DNA of 64,000 bases from Lithospermum erythrorhizon (taxonomy: Eukaryota > Streptophyta > Magnoliopsida > Boraginales > Boraginaceae). The position numbers were made by a program, and so were the translations under genes. Position 1 is the first letter of the stretch; each line of letters begins with the position of its first letter. Of the stretch, positions 34,800 to 45,100 are shown piece after piece. The DNA is taken from assembly GCA_019722365.1 (NCBI GenBank), contig JADFUC010001403.1, positions 1 to 64,000 on the forward strand. The letters run 5' to 3'. The notes under the pieces were generated by a model, which was given only the letters and a program-made list of their open reading frames with translations, ran no database searches and had not been told where the DNA came from.

Positions 34800-37700
34800 A
34801 TATATATAAGTTTACGGTATCGATATTAGGGGTTTTCCGATGAGCACACTAGGGTCGACATTTGGAACTAAGGATTCTTTGGAGATGGTACGGACCACAC
34901 AGGCACGCGTGAGATGACACGGATAATTTTTATCTTTTTTTATTTAGACTATTGTTTTATGACACGTGTTATGCAGGTAGCGTCTGTTTTGATGAGAATA
35001 AGCGCTTTTATATATGTTTTGAACATGAATGATTTTCTTTATGCTTTGAGGTTAATTCAATTCGTTGTTTATTAATCCTTACATAAAAGTTACAAACGAT
35101 ATCATATCTCCATTATGTTCGTTACACCAACATAAAATATCATAACATGTATGCTCATAAGAATTCAAGTAAGATGACTTGAAATCTCATCTCCTAACCC
35201 GATATGAATAATAGATGTATAATCACATGAAGAAAAGATAATATAGATGGAATCTTTGGAATCATATATTTTAAATAATATCATTAAAATGTGAATAACA
35301 CTTAAAATTTATAATCGGACAATCATCCACAGCTGTCAATTAAATGTTTAGTCACCAATCGTAAATAGGAATTTATGAAAAAACAATAAATAGAAGGACT
35401 AAGCACTTTATTACTAGTACAATAATTTAGTAAAATACATAAATAAATATATATTTACTACTGTATTTTAGAAATACAAGAAGAACATTTGAATAGTTCA
35501 AATGGTAGAGAGTCAACTTAAATAAACATTTAATATTCTTTATACTATTAAAGAAGCATACTACTAGATGAACTAGATTCATCTAATAAACTCGAATTAC
35601 ATATTCCCTATTCTTCCTTGAAAAATTATGTTCAACTAATCCACATTAAGAGGTCACATAAAGATGTGTCATGAAATCGTTCCATAATAGTCAAATTCAA
35701 ACTCTTATATAACTTTCACCCAAGTTAAATAGTTGACAAATTATAAGACCTGAACTTGAACTTGTTGTTACTACAATGGTAATCTGGCAAAGGTAAGCAG
35801 CTTTTAAGTCAACCATGAACAACAATGATGATGATTTAAAGTTTGTAGAATCCGGAGATAGTTTAAATATTCGGAATCACAATTTGGTTATTAAGCTGAT
35901 TTACTCCCGAGGGCCAACTAGTTTATCAAGAACTAAATAACGATCATAACACAAATGATTAATTAAATAGAAATGTCCATATTTACATTATTTGACTAAT
36001 AAACAGAATTTATCCAAGTCGAAATGATTCTTGCACTAGAGAAATTCTTATTAATCATAAATGCTTTTAGATTATCCAGATCTACAATAGTTGACATACA
36101 CATAAGTTAATGAACAGTTCAAATCGTTTGAATTCATTAATGGAAACTAGATTCTTGTATAGACAAGAAGGTCAGTGGGAGCTACCTAGCATGTGCAAAT
36201 TATGATGTGAAAGACATACTAATAATAAAAATAATACAACCGCACAAATCCCGGTGTGTATGAGTTAAGTGAGGATGAAGCGGGAATATTTTAATAGATT
36301 CATACGAGATGCAATTAAATAAACTCAATAAGTTGAGTTGTGGTTATATTGATAACACATTTAACTGGGATCCAAGATGAGTACCTTAATGAAAGAATAT
36401 TTTCAAGAGATACAACTTTTCTCCCACATTATAAAGTTGTATAAGAGGAAAGAAGAGCAATGAAAATGAAAGGGGATTATATTTGTATCAGTTACTTAAA
36501 CTAACAGAGATGATCGTCAATCTCAGTTGGACTAAAGTAAACTAATAGATAGATTTGTGAACAACTTGTTAAAGTAACAAGTATAACACAAGAAACTGAG
36601 TACAATTACAACCTAAGAAATTGTGAATAAGAAGCAAGTCGGATTATAACTCTAATGAGTGATCTTGAAAGGTTGGCTAGTCTAATATCTCTAGTAGCTT
36701 ACTGAAGCTAGAGAATCAAGATCTCGTATGGACTGATGTACTGGAATAATGACACTTTCTTCAATAGTGGAAAGTAGGAGTGCATTTATACAGGGTGGGG
36801 AACAAAAGACTTAGCGTTTAAGCCCAAATGCCCCAACTAATCAACCACAGTGGTATAAGCATGATATGGAGAAGTATCGTACTTTTCTCAATGCTTAAGT
36901 GGTGCTAGATTTAGTGGGAGCTAGTCCTTCGTTTAATTGTCATAAACACCCCATTGTGTGGTAATATATTTGAATCTAAGCTTCAAGATTCGACTCTACA
37001 TCATTATTATGGATAATGATGAGTATATGTAAAATATACACATTTAGATTTACTATAAATGGCGAAATCTTAAGTTCCATTGCAATCTGCTGTTTTTACG
37101 GAGAAGTCTTTGGATCACGTGGAGTGTCAAACAAGAAAACCTACAACAAGCGAAACCGCGATGAGATTGCTTTGTCCAAAATTAGATGTTATTTAGTTTG
37201 GAATCGAAGACGAAGCGACTTCGTATGTCTTGATTTTGTTGATCAATTTTCTTGGATAAAAAAAAGAGTATGGATACTCTAATAAATCATATGGAGTTTC
37301 CCCAGGCATTGGGCCCCGCCCCAGCGGTAGTATTGGACTATGGCTGCCGTGAAGCTTGGGAGATAAATTATCTGTGTCTCACGAAGATTCTCACAGAACT
37401 TATGCTGAATGACGATTTTTAGACTTGAGTAACAAAGATTCGTAGATGCCCCGGAGTAATGTACTTTTACGGCCAGTAATCTCTGTAATAGGAGGATTAT
37501 AAAAACATTAAGTTGGGTATATTAAAAGAGTATTAATGGAAAACTGGGTACAATAGGGGATTCATACAATCGGGTAAACCTGTAGATTTTGGAATCTTGG
37601 AGAGTTAAAAGGGTTATACAGTGGCCACCCACTGACTATGAGATTGGATATCATATTAACCTATCTATTACGAGAAGGGAATTCTGGTCTTGGTTGGTGA
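34800..37700 (+). pseudogene. Copia fragment K, inverted relative of element F
   Basis: The order of similarity to F is continuous and inverted: 34845-35140 pairs with 16870-16595, 35145-36160 with 15605-14570, and 36160-37650 with 14560-13030. At 36160-36215, GACAAGAAGGTCAGTGGGAG followed by GACATACTAATAA lines up with the stretch before and over the YVDD box of copia element B. GATTTAGTGGGAGC at 36909 matches a site at 13787 in F. No LTR is visible at either end. It is therefore an internal fragment, probably brought in or left by deletion. The frame at 37016-37282 is open by chance or a local remnant. Confidence 0.6.
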
Positions 37701-37705
37701 CAAAG

Positions 37706-37802
37706 GACTGGGTATGGGATCCATCGTTATTCAATTTCTCGTTACTCTCCACTAAGTTTCTCAATTTTTAGGAAAGAGTCGATTAAGGCTAGAGATCTTA
37801 TC
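37706..37802. repeat. Second copy of the PRA1 upstream block
   Basis: GGTATGGGATCCATCGTTAT through CTCAATTTTTAGGAAAGAG to ATTAAGGCTAGAGATC repeats 28138-28232 in the same orientation, with a few substitutions and small indels. The two copies flank the stretch that contains the exon remnant, element C and copia K. Confidence 0.65.
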
Positions 37803-37878
37803 GAGCTAAGTGAACCCATCTTGTTATAATAATTTGAAGTTAGGTTTGATTCGCTCTCAAATGGTTCAATTCGACTAG

Positions 37879-38385
37879 TGTAATAACTAGTTTCCTTACC
37901 AATATTATGTTGATAGTACATATATAAGTTTCTCGGTGGTGTATTTGAAATTGAGATTAAAAATTTGAGGTGGGTAGTGGAGGTGCAACAAAATGGAGTA
38001 GGTTGGTGGTATATTTCGGTTTGTGAGGGGGTGGGACAAACGTGTCCATAAAGGAAATAAAGTCTCGGGCGCAAATAGGGAAGCGATGTATATTGTTAAA
38101 AAATGTACAAGCGTGTATATTGTTTGACAAAGTCTAACAATATACACGTGTATATTGTGTATACGTTTGTGTATACACGTGTCAATACTACATTTGTCTC
38201 GACATAAAATATGAGTCTAACAATATACATTTTTTTGTGTGATGTGTTAGTTCTACGATGGACAAGCGTGTATTTTTGATATTATTAATGTCAAAATGAA
38301 GTCTTTTATGTTGTCGTCCATCGATCGGTGACTGCAGTTATGCAATTTGATGACCTTAACCTCAGGCGGCCGACACAGGCGAATC
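37879..38385 (+). mobile_element. Short gypsy LTR, internally deleted
   Basis: It starts TGTAATAACTAG. The next 150 bp is the complement of 22129 down to about 21960 in the solo LTR (shared AATATTATGTTGATAGTA). The end (CAGGCGGCCGACACAGGCGA at 38364) is the GC-rich block typical of the LTR 3' end. A normal LTR of this family is about 2.5 kb, so about 2 kb has been lost from the middle. The flanks ACTAG (37874-37878) and ATTAG (from about 38389) may be a mutated target duplication. The repeated GTGTATATTGT words at 38100-38165 are inside it. Confidence 0.6.
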
Positions 38386-38799
38386 GTTCTGATTAGTTAT
38401 CATGTTTACTAAATATACCAAACAAGTCCTAAGTAGAATCAAACCAATTTTATACAAATTAATTACAATTTTTGATTTTTACTAAATTATTATACCAAAA
38501 AAGTCTCAATTCATATCGAGCCGAGTGGATACAAATTAATTACGAGTCTAATAGAATGCTATTTTGAGTCTATTACAATCCATTTACGATTTGATTCGAA
38601 TAGATTCACTAGTAGACTTGGAATGATTTCGCCTTCGCTACTGCGATTAAATTATCGAGTCCATTATACTTGATTCTTTTTCGAACCGATTACGAATCAC
38701 ACATCTGACTATTGAGTAAATGAAAGTACATAAAAACATGTTCGAACAATTTAATTTATATTACTTACTGATCTAGATCCTTACCTTAAATATTATAAT
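38386..38799. other. AT-rich spacer
   Basis: Contains loosely repeated CCAATTTTATACAAATTAATTAC and AGTCTATTACAATCC words, but no coding signal or clear element ends. Confidence 0.4.
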
Positions 38800-39540
38800 A
38801 ATTATTATGGTCGATTATAATTTCGGTTGGTATTATCTAAGTATAGAAGGTCACACATATACAATGATATTGGGTTACTCCAGAATGTTCTAAATAAATT
38901 TCATGAGCTAGTTCGGTATAATTGAAGAAGAACAGTTCGATTCTAATTAGAAATTTGTCTAAAGATAAAGTCTAACCATGATAAGGTTTAATCATGTAGG
39001 ACTGAAATTGGATTAGTATAGTTCGATTAGGACTTTTGTTTTAAGTATCAACTCTAATTCATGATAATCTCTTATTATGATTTTCAAACACTTAGATAGA
39101 ATAATATTAGTATTCTTATCCAAATACTCCTATATATAGATGTGATCATGAACAAATTTGTAATTATTGCATGACAATTAAATCACAAGTTTCATGAGAT
39201 TATAAAATTCAAACGAAATAAAAAATACTCTCTCTACTGTAGCCATGTGGATTTAGTCAAACCTACCTAGGGTTTTGACTTTTTGTGTGTTTCTTTCTTT
39301 CTTCTTCGTGAATCGTTCTATTCAAGGTTCTATCAAGTTGCTCATCAAAGACTCGATCTTTTTTGGTGTGGATTACTATTCAAGGTTCTATCAAGTTGCT
39401 CATCAAAGACTCGATCTTTCTTGGTGTGGATTACTTGTAGAGGTATAAGAATTGGGATTCTTGGAAATGAAGAATTATGTTTTCTATAACCAAAATACGC
39501 TAATATCACTCTAAGAACATTAATCTCTTACATTCGAATT
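38800..39540 (+). mobile_element. Copia LTR-like fragment
   Basis: Positions 38805-38900 (ATAATTATTATGGTCGATTA, then GAAGGTCACACATATACAAT) match 15795-15870 in the solo copia LTR and, inverted, element B's LTR. The later part holds a T-rich leader-like stretch and a two-copy tandem repeat (39320-39435). I cannot define the ends. The frame at 39283-39489 is produced by the tandem repeat. Confidence 0.45.
39320..39435. repeat. 58-bp tandem duplication, one mismatch
   Basis: The unit ATTCAAGGTTCTATCAAGTT...GTGTGGATTACT occurs at 39320-39377 and again at 39378-39435, differing by one T/C change. Such high identity next to very decayed elements points to a recent duplication. Confidence 0.9.
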
Positions 39541-39620
39541 ATAACCTGTAAAGTGATCATGTATCTAAAGATTCACATCAATTAATTTTAATATTTAAAT
39601 CATTAAAAGTGTTATATTTA

Positions 39621-39829
39621 CTCCTTTCATTTTATAATATATGATTGTTTATATGAAAAGTATTTTATTAATAAATTGTGAAAAATTACATTAAAATTAT
39701 AAAAAGTTACATTGGAACTGTAAAAAGCTACATTGGAATTATAAAAAGGTACATTGAAATTGTAAACAATCAACTATTGTGAAACAGTAAAAATTTCCTA
39801 AGCAATCATCTATTTTAATACGGAGGAAG
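39621..39829. mobile_element. Stowaway-like MITE, 209 bp, TA duplication
   Basis: The ends CTCCTTTCATTTTATAATAT and the complement of ATTTTAATACGGAGGAAG form imperfect inverted repeats of about 30 bp, flanked by TA at 39619-39620 and 39830-39831. The middle carries four copies of a 21-bp unit (AAAAAG(T/C/G)TACATTG...) from 39681 to 39763. Confidence 0.65.
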
Positions 39830-39978
39830 TATCTTTTTCAATAGTCTATTACTATGTATTAATCAATCCTTTAATGTACAAATGGGGAAGTTAACCGTAG
39901 TAAAAAAAAATCATTTCTGGAATTTAAATGATCAAATGGGAGTCCTCTTGTACAAGCATGTCGAATTTAGCATTATTT

Positions 39979-40207
39979 TGGGGGCATAACTCAATTGGTA
40001 GAAAACTAGGAGTGCTAAATCTTAGAGTCGCTCGCTCTTAAATGCGGTGTGGGTTCGACTCGTAAGAAGGAACAAACCTTGTATTGAAGTGGTTAAAATG
40101 AAACATCTAGTCACGATCAATTGGGAGCCAGGATCATCGTTAACTCTACGTAATTGTCAGGCGAGGGATTTCGAGGCCGTTAGTGGGACGGTTTCACACT
40201 TTTTTAA
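39979..40207 (+). mobile_element. tRNA-derived SINE-like element
   Basis: The head resembles a tRNA: GGGGGCATAACTCAATTGGT (A-box region about 39979-39999) and GGGTTCGACTC (B box, 40051-40061). The body of about 145 bp is unrelated to tRNA and ends CACACTTTTTTAA (about 40195-40207), as many plant SINEs do. It does not fold as a functional tRNA: the anticodon arm and acceptor ends do not pair. No clear target duplication was found. Confidence 0.55.
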
Positions 40208-40233
40208 CCGAACTCAGTGTTAGAAACATAATA

Positions 40234-40492
40234 CTCCCTCCATCATTAAAAAATTGTCACATTTTGAATTTTAGTGGTTGACTTTTTTTCAATTTTAAAC
40301 TCAAATAACTTTTAATGTGTTATATATTTATTTGAGAAAAATATATCAATATGTAGTATTTTGAACATACTTTACTATTAATCTGATAATTTTGATTTCA
40401 ATCAAAGTTTTGGATGTCAATCGAGATTGTACAGTTTGTTAATTTTTTACCATGAAAAGGCAAACTTGATAATTTTTTAGGAATGAAGCGAG
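40234..40492. mobile_element. Stowaway-like MITE, 259 bp, TA duplication
   Basis: CTCCCTCCATCATTAAAAAA at the left and the complement of ATTTTTTAGGAATGAAGCGAG at the right are inverted repeats of about 25 bp with few differences. TA flanks both sides (40232-40233 and 40493-40494). The interior is AT-rich and non-coding. Confidence 0.72.
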
Positions 40493-40494
40493 TA

Positions 40495-41152
40495 AATTAA
40501 TAGTGTAAATTGATTGGAACCCTTTGGGTGAAGTAACCATTTTTGCCTTTAGTTCCTTGTGATACACATTTATTTCCTCTGGAGTGTTTATATTGGCTTA
40601 GTGTCGTCTGATTGGTCCAAATATCTAGTTTTCAAATAAATGGTGTTATCTTATTAATCCCATCACAACTACTTCACATTTAATTTTTCTTGGCTCTTTG
40701 ATCTTTTTAGCTTCTTGTTGTCTCATGTAGTTTGCCATTTCCTGTATATGGATTGAGAACCCCACATTGATAATACAACTAGCCAGCCAATATACAACGC
40801 TTGGATGAAAGTTCCCTATCGAAATTCTAAATGAACATTTTCAATCTACCAGTCCGTTAACTTGTTAAGTCGTTAACATGTTTCATCATGTTCTATTATT
40901 CTTCATTACATCAAATTAATTTGTTTCGATTTTATTATAAACTCACCAAAACCCTTTATTAGAAACCAAGTATATTTTTCGTAGACATTTAGAGCTTTTT
41001 TTCTTGATTTCTGGACCCTACACATTTAGAACTTAGTTAATTCATTTCATTGACTTCGAATGAAAAATATTGAATATTTCAATAGATAATGTATAATTTC
41101 AAAAGATACATTATTGACGAGATAAATTATATGATGATAATCTCATGAGTAA
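40495..41152. other. Spacer before element D
   Basis: AT-rich, with no coding frame above background. I see no element ends. It forms the left flank of the large D/B/E nest. Confidence 0.4.
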
Positions 41153-41615
41153 TGTGATGGTCGAGGATCAATCCAAAGGGGATTGGGCTAAATAAATCTT
41201 AGAGGCCATTGAATCGTAGAATAATGGATGCGAGAACAAGGGGATATTACGTGGGTGAAGCCCTTATGTATGAGGGTGGGCCACCCATTTCGATCCGTGA
41301 GATGAAGAGCCGTTAACACAACGGACTGAGACCAATTAAGATGATAATTATAGCGTACATTAAGATCATGGTATCAATACTGTGGTAGGCGTTACTACTC
41401 GATAGTAATTGACGGTGACAACTCAACAAGGTAACGGTCCATACACCTAAAGGTAAATCTTGAAGACAATCAAGTAAGTTCACTTTGATCCCTCAATTAC
41501 CTTTCTGAGAAACCAAACTCTCACCGATTCTTTCTTGATTGTGGGATGTTTCTAGTTAGACGGTCTTTGTTAGAGAGTTGAAGGCGCTCGCGGCGGGGGA
41601 GATGCTCGACCATAT
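41153..41615 (+). mobile_element. 5' LTR of Tat-lineage gypsy element D
   Basis: The stretch from TGTGATGGTCGAGGATCAAT to about 41480 is repeated at 54641-54990 (shared CAATCCAAAGG, GAGATGAAGAGC, GTTACTACTCGATAGTAATT). It continues from 41481 in the sequence found at 60499 onwards. The inner end is estimated, because the following TCCGTCGGAGGAAACTTATAAT (41623) looks like a decayed primer site and leader of Tat elements. The outer end is not certain, as weaker similarity extends a few tens of bases to the left. Confidence 0.7.
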
Positions 41616-41705
41616 CATCATCCGTCGGAGGAAACTTATAATCACGCTCCCGGTGAGGATGAGCAGCGACCCCTCGGCAGCGCCTTCCCGCTCGTCGGGA
41701 GGTAG
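41616..41705 (+). other. Leader of element D, interrupted by copia B
   Basis: GC-rich sequence after the LTR (CCCTCGGCAGCGCC, then CGTCGGGAGGTAG) gives way at about 41706 to the copia LTR. The D coding part resumes at 48975. Confidence 0.5.
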
Positions 41706-42162
41706 TAAGCTATTGAAAAATAACGCAACTTGTTCATAATAAAAAATAACAATGCAATATGTCTTTGTTTATGCATAGGATCTACTTGATAGGTATTTTA
41801 CATTATCAATGTAAAATTCTCGATTATCTCGTTGATATCAATCAACTCCCAATTTAACAATCTCAATTTAATTTCATACATGGAATATAAACTCAACGTC
41901 ATTGTATAATATTAACGACCTTTTGGGCTCGAGACAATATTAGCCGTATAATAATATAATTAGGCCATTATGATTATTATATACATTATGCATAAGGATC
42001 TATGTCTGGCATACAAATATTATCATTGAGTTCTATTTTGGTAATTTATAATTTTATTTATTGAACATTTAGTTTGAGTAATCATTTAACTAAAACTAAT
42101 AAATGAATTATTTACAACAATTGTGTATGCATAATTATAGAAATCAAAATAGTTTAATTTCC
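41706..42162 (-). mobile_element. 3' LTR of copia element B
   Basis: The right end TAATTTCCAGCA (42151-42162) corresponds to TAATTTCCAACA at 48963-48974. The left part (TTGAAAAATAACGCAACTTG at 41715, then ATCAATGTAAAAT, CATGGAATATAAACTCAACG) matches the 5' LTR at 48260-48960. This copy retains about 200 bp (41940-42150) that the 5' LTR has lost, whereas the 5' LTR retains other sequence lost here. Confidence 0.75.
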
Positions 42163-45100
42163 AGCAGCTCCCCGGCTTGTCATGGGCCAATCACTTTACA
42201 ATTCCTTTATCGATCTCTAGTCATAGGCTAAAAATAAGAAGTGTGTCATGAAACACCCGCATTTCTTTACTCGGTGAACTGAATTAGGTACTATGGCGTC
42301 CAACCAATCAGTCCCAATATTCATTAAATGAGAGATACACCATATATCAAGGATGGACCAATCCGCTTTTAATATGTCAACACCCTCTTGCTATACTTCT
42401 GTCACCCAACATATGTCGTTATAATCCCCACTTAAAAGGCGGGCGTTTGGCATAGTCAAAGCACACAACTCATATAACATAAAGTAGTTATATCACAGCA
42501 GTCAAGAATTGTTAACTAACAATTATAAGCAAACATCATAGGACACAGTCTCGCCTCTTCTATGATTTTGCAGCAGTCGATCCGGCTCACCGGTTATGCA
42601 ACGGATAGCCCATAAGATTGATCAAGCTTGCAGCTCTTCACGATCCAAGAGAGAATTGATCATTGATCCTATGTTGGTCATCAAGTAACGTAAGCCTCAG
42701 AAACAAATACAACCAAGGTGAATGGCTACCTTATATTTCTAGACTTGAGAGGTTCTCTTGTCAACACTTCTAGGTTGTCCTCTAGAAATTGTATGGTAGC
42801 CCAGGGGACTTCATTTTTCACTCGACGAGGAAACAACAGGTTATATGTAAATTAAGACATATAAACACATAGACATAGTGAACAAACAAATTGATATATA
42901 AGAAGCCGTAATATTCAATTCTTTATTTCCATGTAAGACATAATACTATCTCCTTTGAACCCTAACGCCCAACTGCGACATTTGTCTAGACCAATGTTAT
43001 TTGCATATTCAATATGCTTTGCACGAGGAGCCATTGGTTTGGTAAAGTGGTGACTCACGATGCTTCTTGTTCTTGGAACTACTCAAGACAACTGCCACAA
43101 TATAATTCGACTTGGCGGCATTGAATTGTACCGATCACCTTGGCTATTCATCACACCATGTACCAGAAGAATGCATCTTAAGTTCTTTCAGATACTAAAA
43201 GATGCCCTTCACTGCAATCAGTGAGTTTCTCTGGATTAGCTTAGTATTCTTGTTAACTTAATTAGTACATCGACATATCGAATTAAATTGTGCACTACAT
43301 AATTGTACATGATGGACCTACGGTCGAGCATAACGTAAGTCCGCCCGTCTTGTCCATCGGCATTCATGGTGGGATTACAACTTACTGAGTTGAACTACAT
43401 GTCTCATGGGGAGATGACATTTTCCTTAGAATCATTCATTTTGAACCTTTGCTACACTTCATTGATATAAGTGTTCCGACAAAGTTCAATAAGCCGGTTG
43501 GCTCGATCTCGATGAATTTAGATTCCGAGAATGTATTTCGCTTCAACGAGTCCTTTCAGCGAGAAATGTCATTAGCCAATACTTGGTGATTCGATAATTC
43601 CACTTTGCTTCAATGATTAGTATGTCATCGACATATAGGACTATGAATGTCATATGTATAACTCCCACTCACCTTCTTGTTTATACAAGATTCTTATTCA
43701 TCTTTGATGAATCAAAAAATCTTTGATTGCCTTATCAAGACGAAGGTTCCAACTATGGGGATGCTTGCTTGAGACCATGAATGGACTACATAACTATGAG
43801 CCTTTCTTAGGTCCTCTTGGGATATAAAGCACATGGGTGTACCACGTACACTCTTCTCTCTAGGTTTCCATTCAGGAAAACGGTCTTTACATCCATTTGC
43901 ATCATTTCTTAGTCATGGAATGCAACAATGGATAAGATTTATCCGAATGGACAAAGCATAGTCCTTTGGCCGAACAAGTTTCGTCGTAGTCGATACCATG
44001 AATTTACTAAAACCTTTAAGCCTGACCGCTTTGAAAACATGGGCGTTCCGTCTTTGTCATGTTTCTTTTAATGCCATTTACACTCAATGAAATTGAACCT
44101 CATTAGGTATAAATAAATAGGTCAAATCTTGTTTTGTGCGTCGAATCCATTTCGAGATTCATGGCCATTTATCAACATCTTGCTACTCATTTGCCTCCTC
44201 GTAAAAGGTAGGCTCGTCACTCAATCATGAAGATTCATCATTCCTAACGGTCGATTCTTGGCCCGATCTCAATTGGTCTCCTAAGGGTTGGTTTTCAAAA
44301 CTTCACATTAATCAAAGTTAGGTCTCGATGCAGAAGATTCTAATTCTTGTGGTGTGTGATCGTCTCTACACGGGTGTATTAATAGTAACTTCATCATCTT
44401 GAGTTTCCTCAAGGTGAACACCTTCAATCCTGGTCATGCAGACGGACATTTCTTTACAAAGAAATATTTATGATCTTCTGGCGAGCATTTTATTCGTGCT
44501 TCAAGTAGAAGTAGTAACCAACGGTTTCCTTCGGATACCAATTAAAAGTAACATTATCAGTTAGGCACTAGTATATCTTTTGTCACTTCTTGAACATTAG
44601 ATTCATAGCCCAAATCTGATAAAGCCCAATTTGGAAACTTCCAAATCATAATTCATGAAGTATTTCATATGCTGATATAGTTGGACATTTTATTAAGTGT
44701 CCATTTTGTAGTGTATATCCAGGAATTAACTGGCAGGATAGATAGGCTCATCATATATCGAACCATGTCAATCAAGGTTCGATTTCTCCTTTTATCTTGT
44801 GCCGTATCGTTCCTCGGGGAGTGAGTTGTGAAACAATACCACACTCTTTGAGATGAGTATTTGAACCCTTGACTTAAATATTCTCCTCTTATAAGGCGAA
44901 GATCTTTATAGTCTTGTTCAGGTGGTTCTTTACTTCATCATGAAGTTCCTTGAAGAAGTTGGCGTTTGTGTTTCATCAGTCTGTATTTATAATCATCAGT
45001 AAGTGTAATGAAGTAACTGTAACCATCTCGTGCAGATGTGTTCATTTGGCCATCATTGGTTTGTATGATCCCCAACAAACATTTGCCTTTCATTGTATCC

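Noticed and set aside
39979..40065. A tRNA gene
   Set aside because: A- and B-box-like words are present but the arms do not pair and the acceptor stem is absent; a SINE head fits better.
41148..41152. AGTAA before the 5' LTR of D as its target duplication
   Set aside because: The bases after the 3' LTR (about 60713) do not match it, and the same word also belongs to E's duplication; the outer ends of D are not certain.
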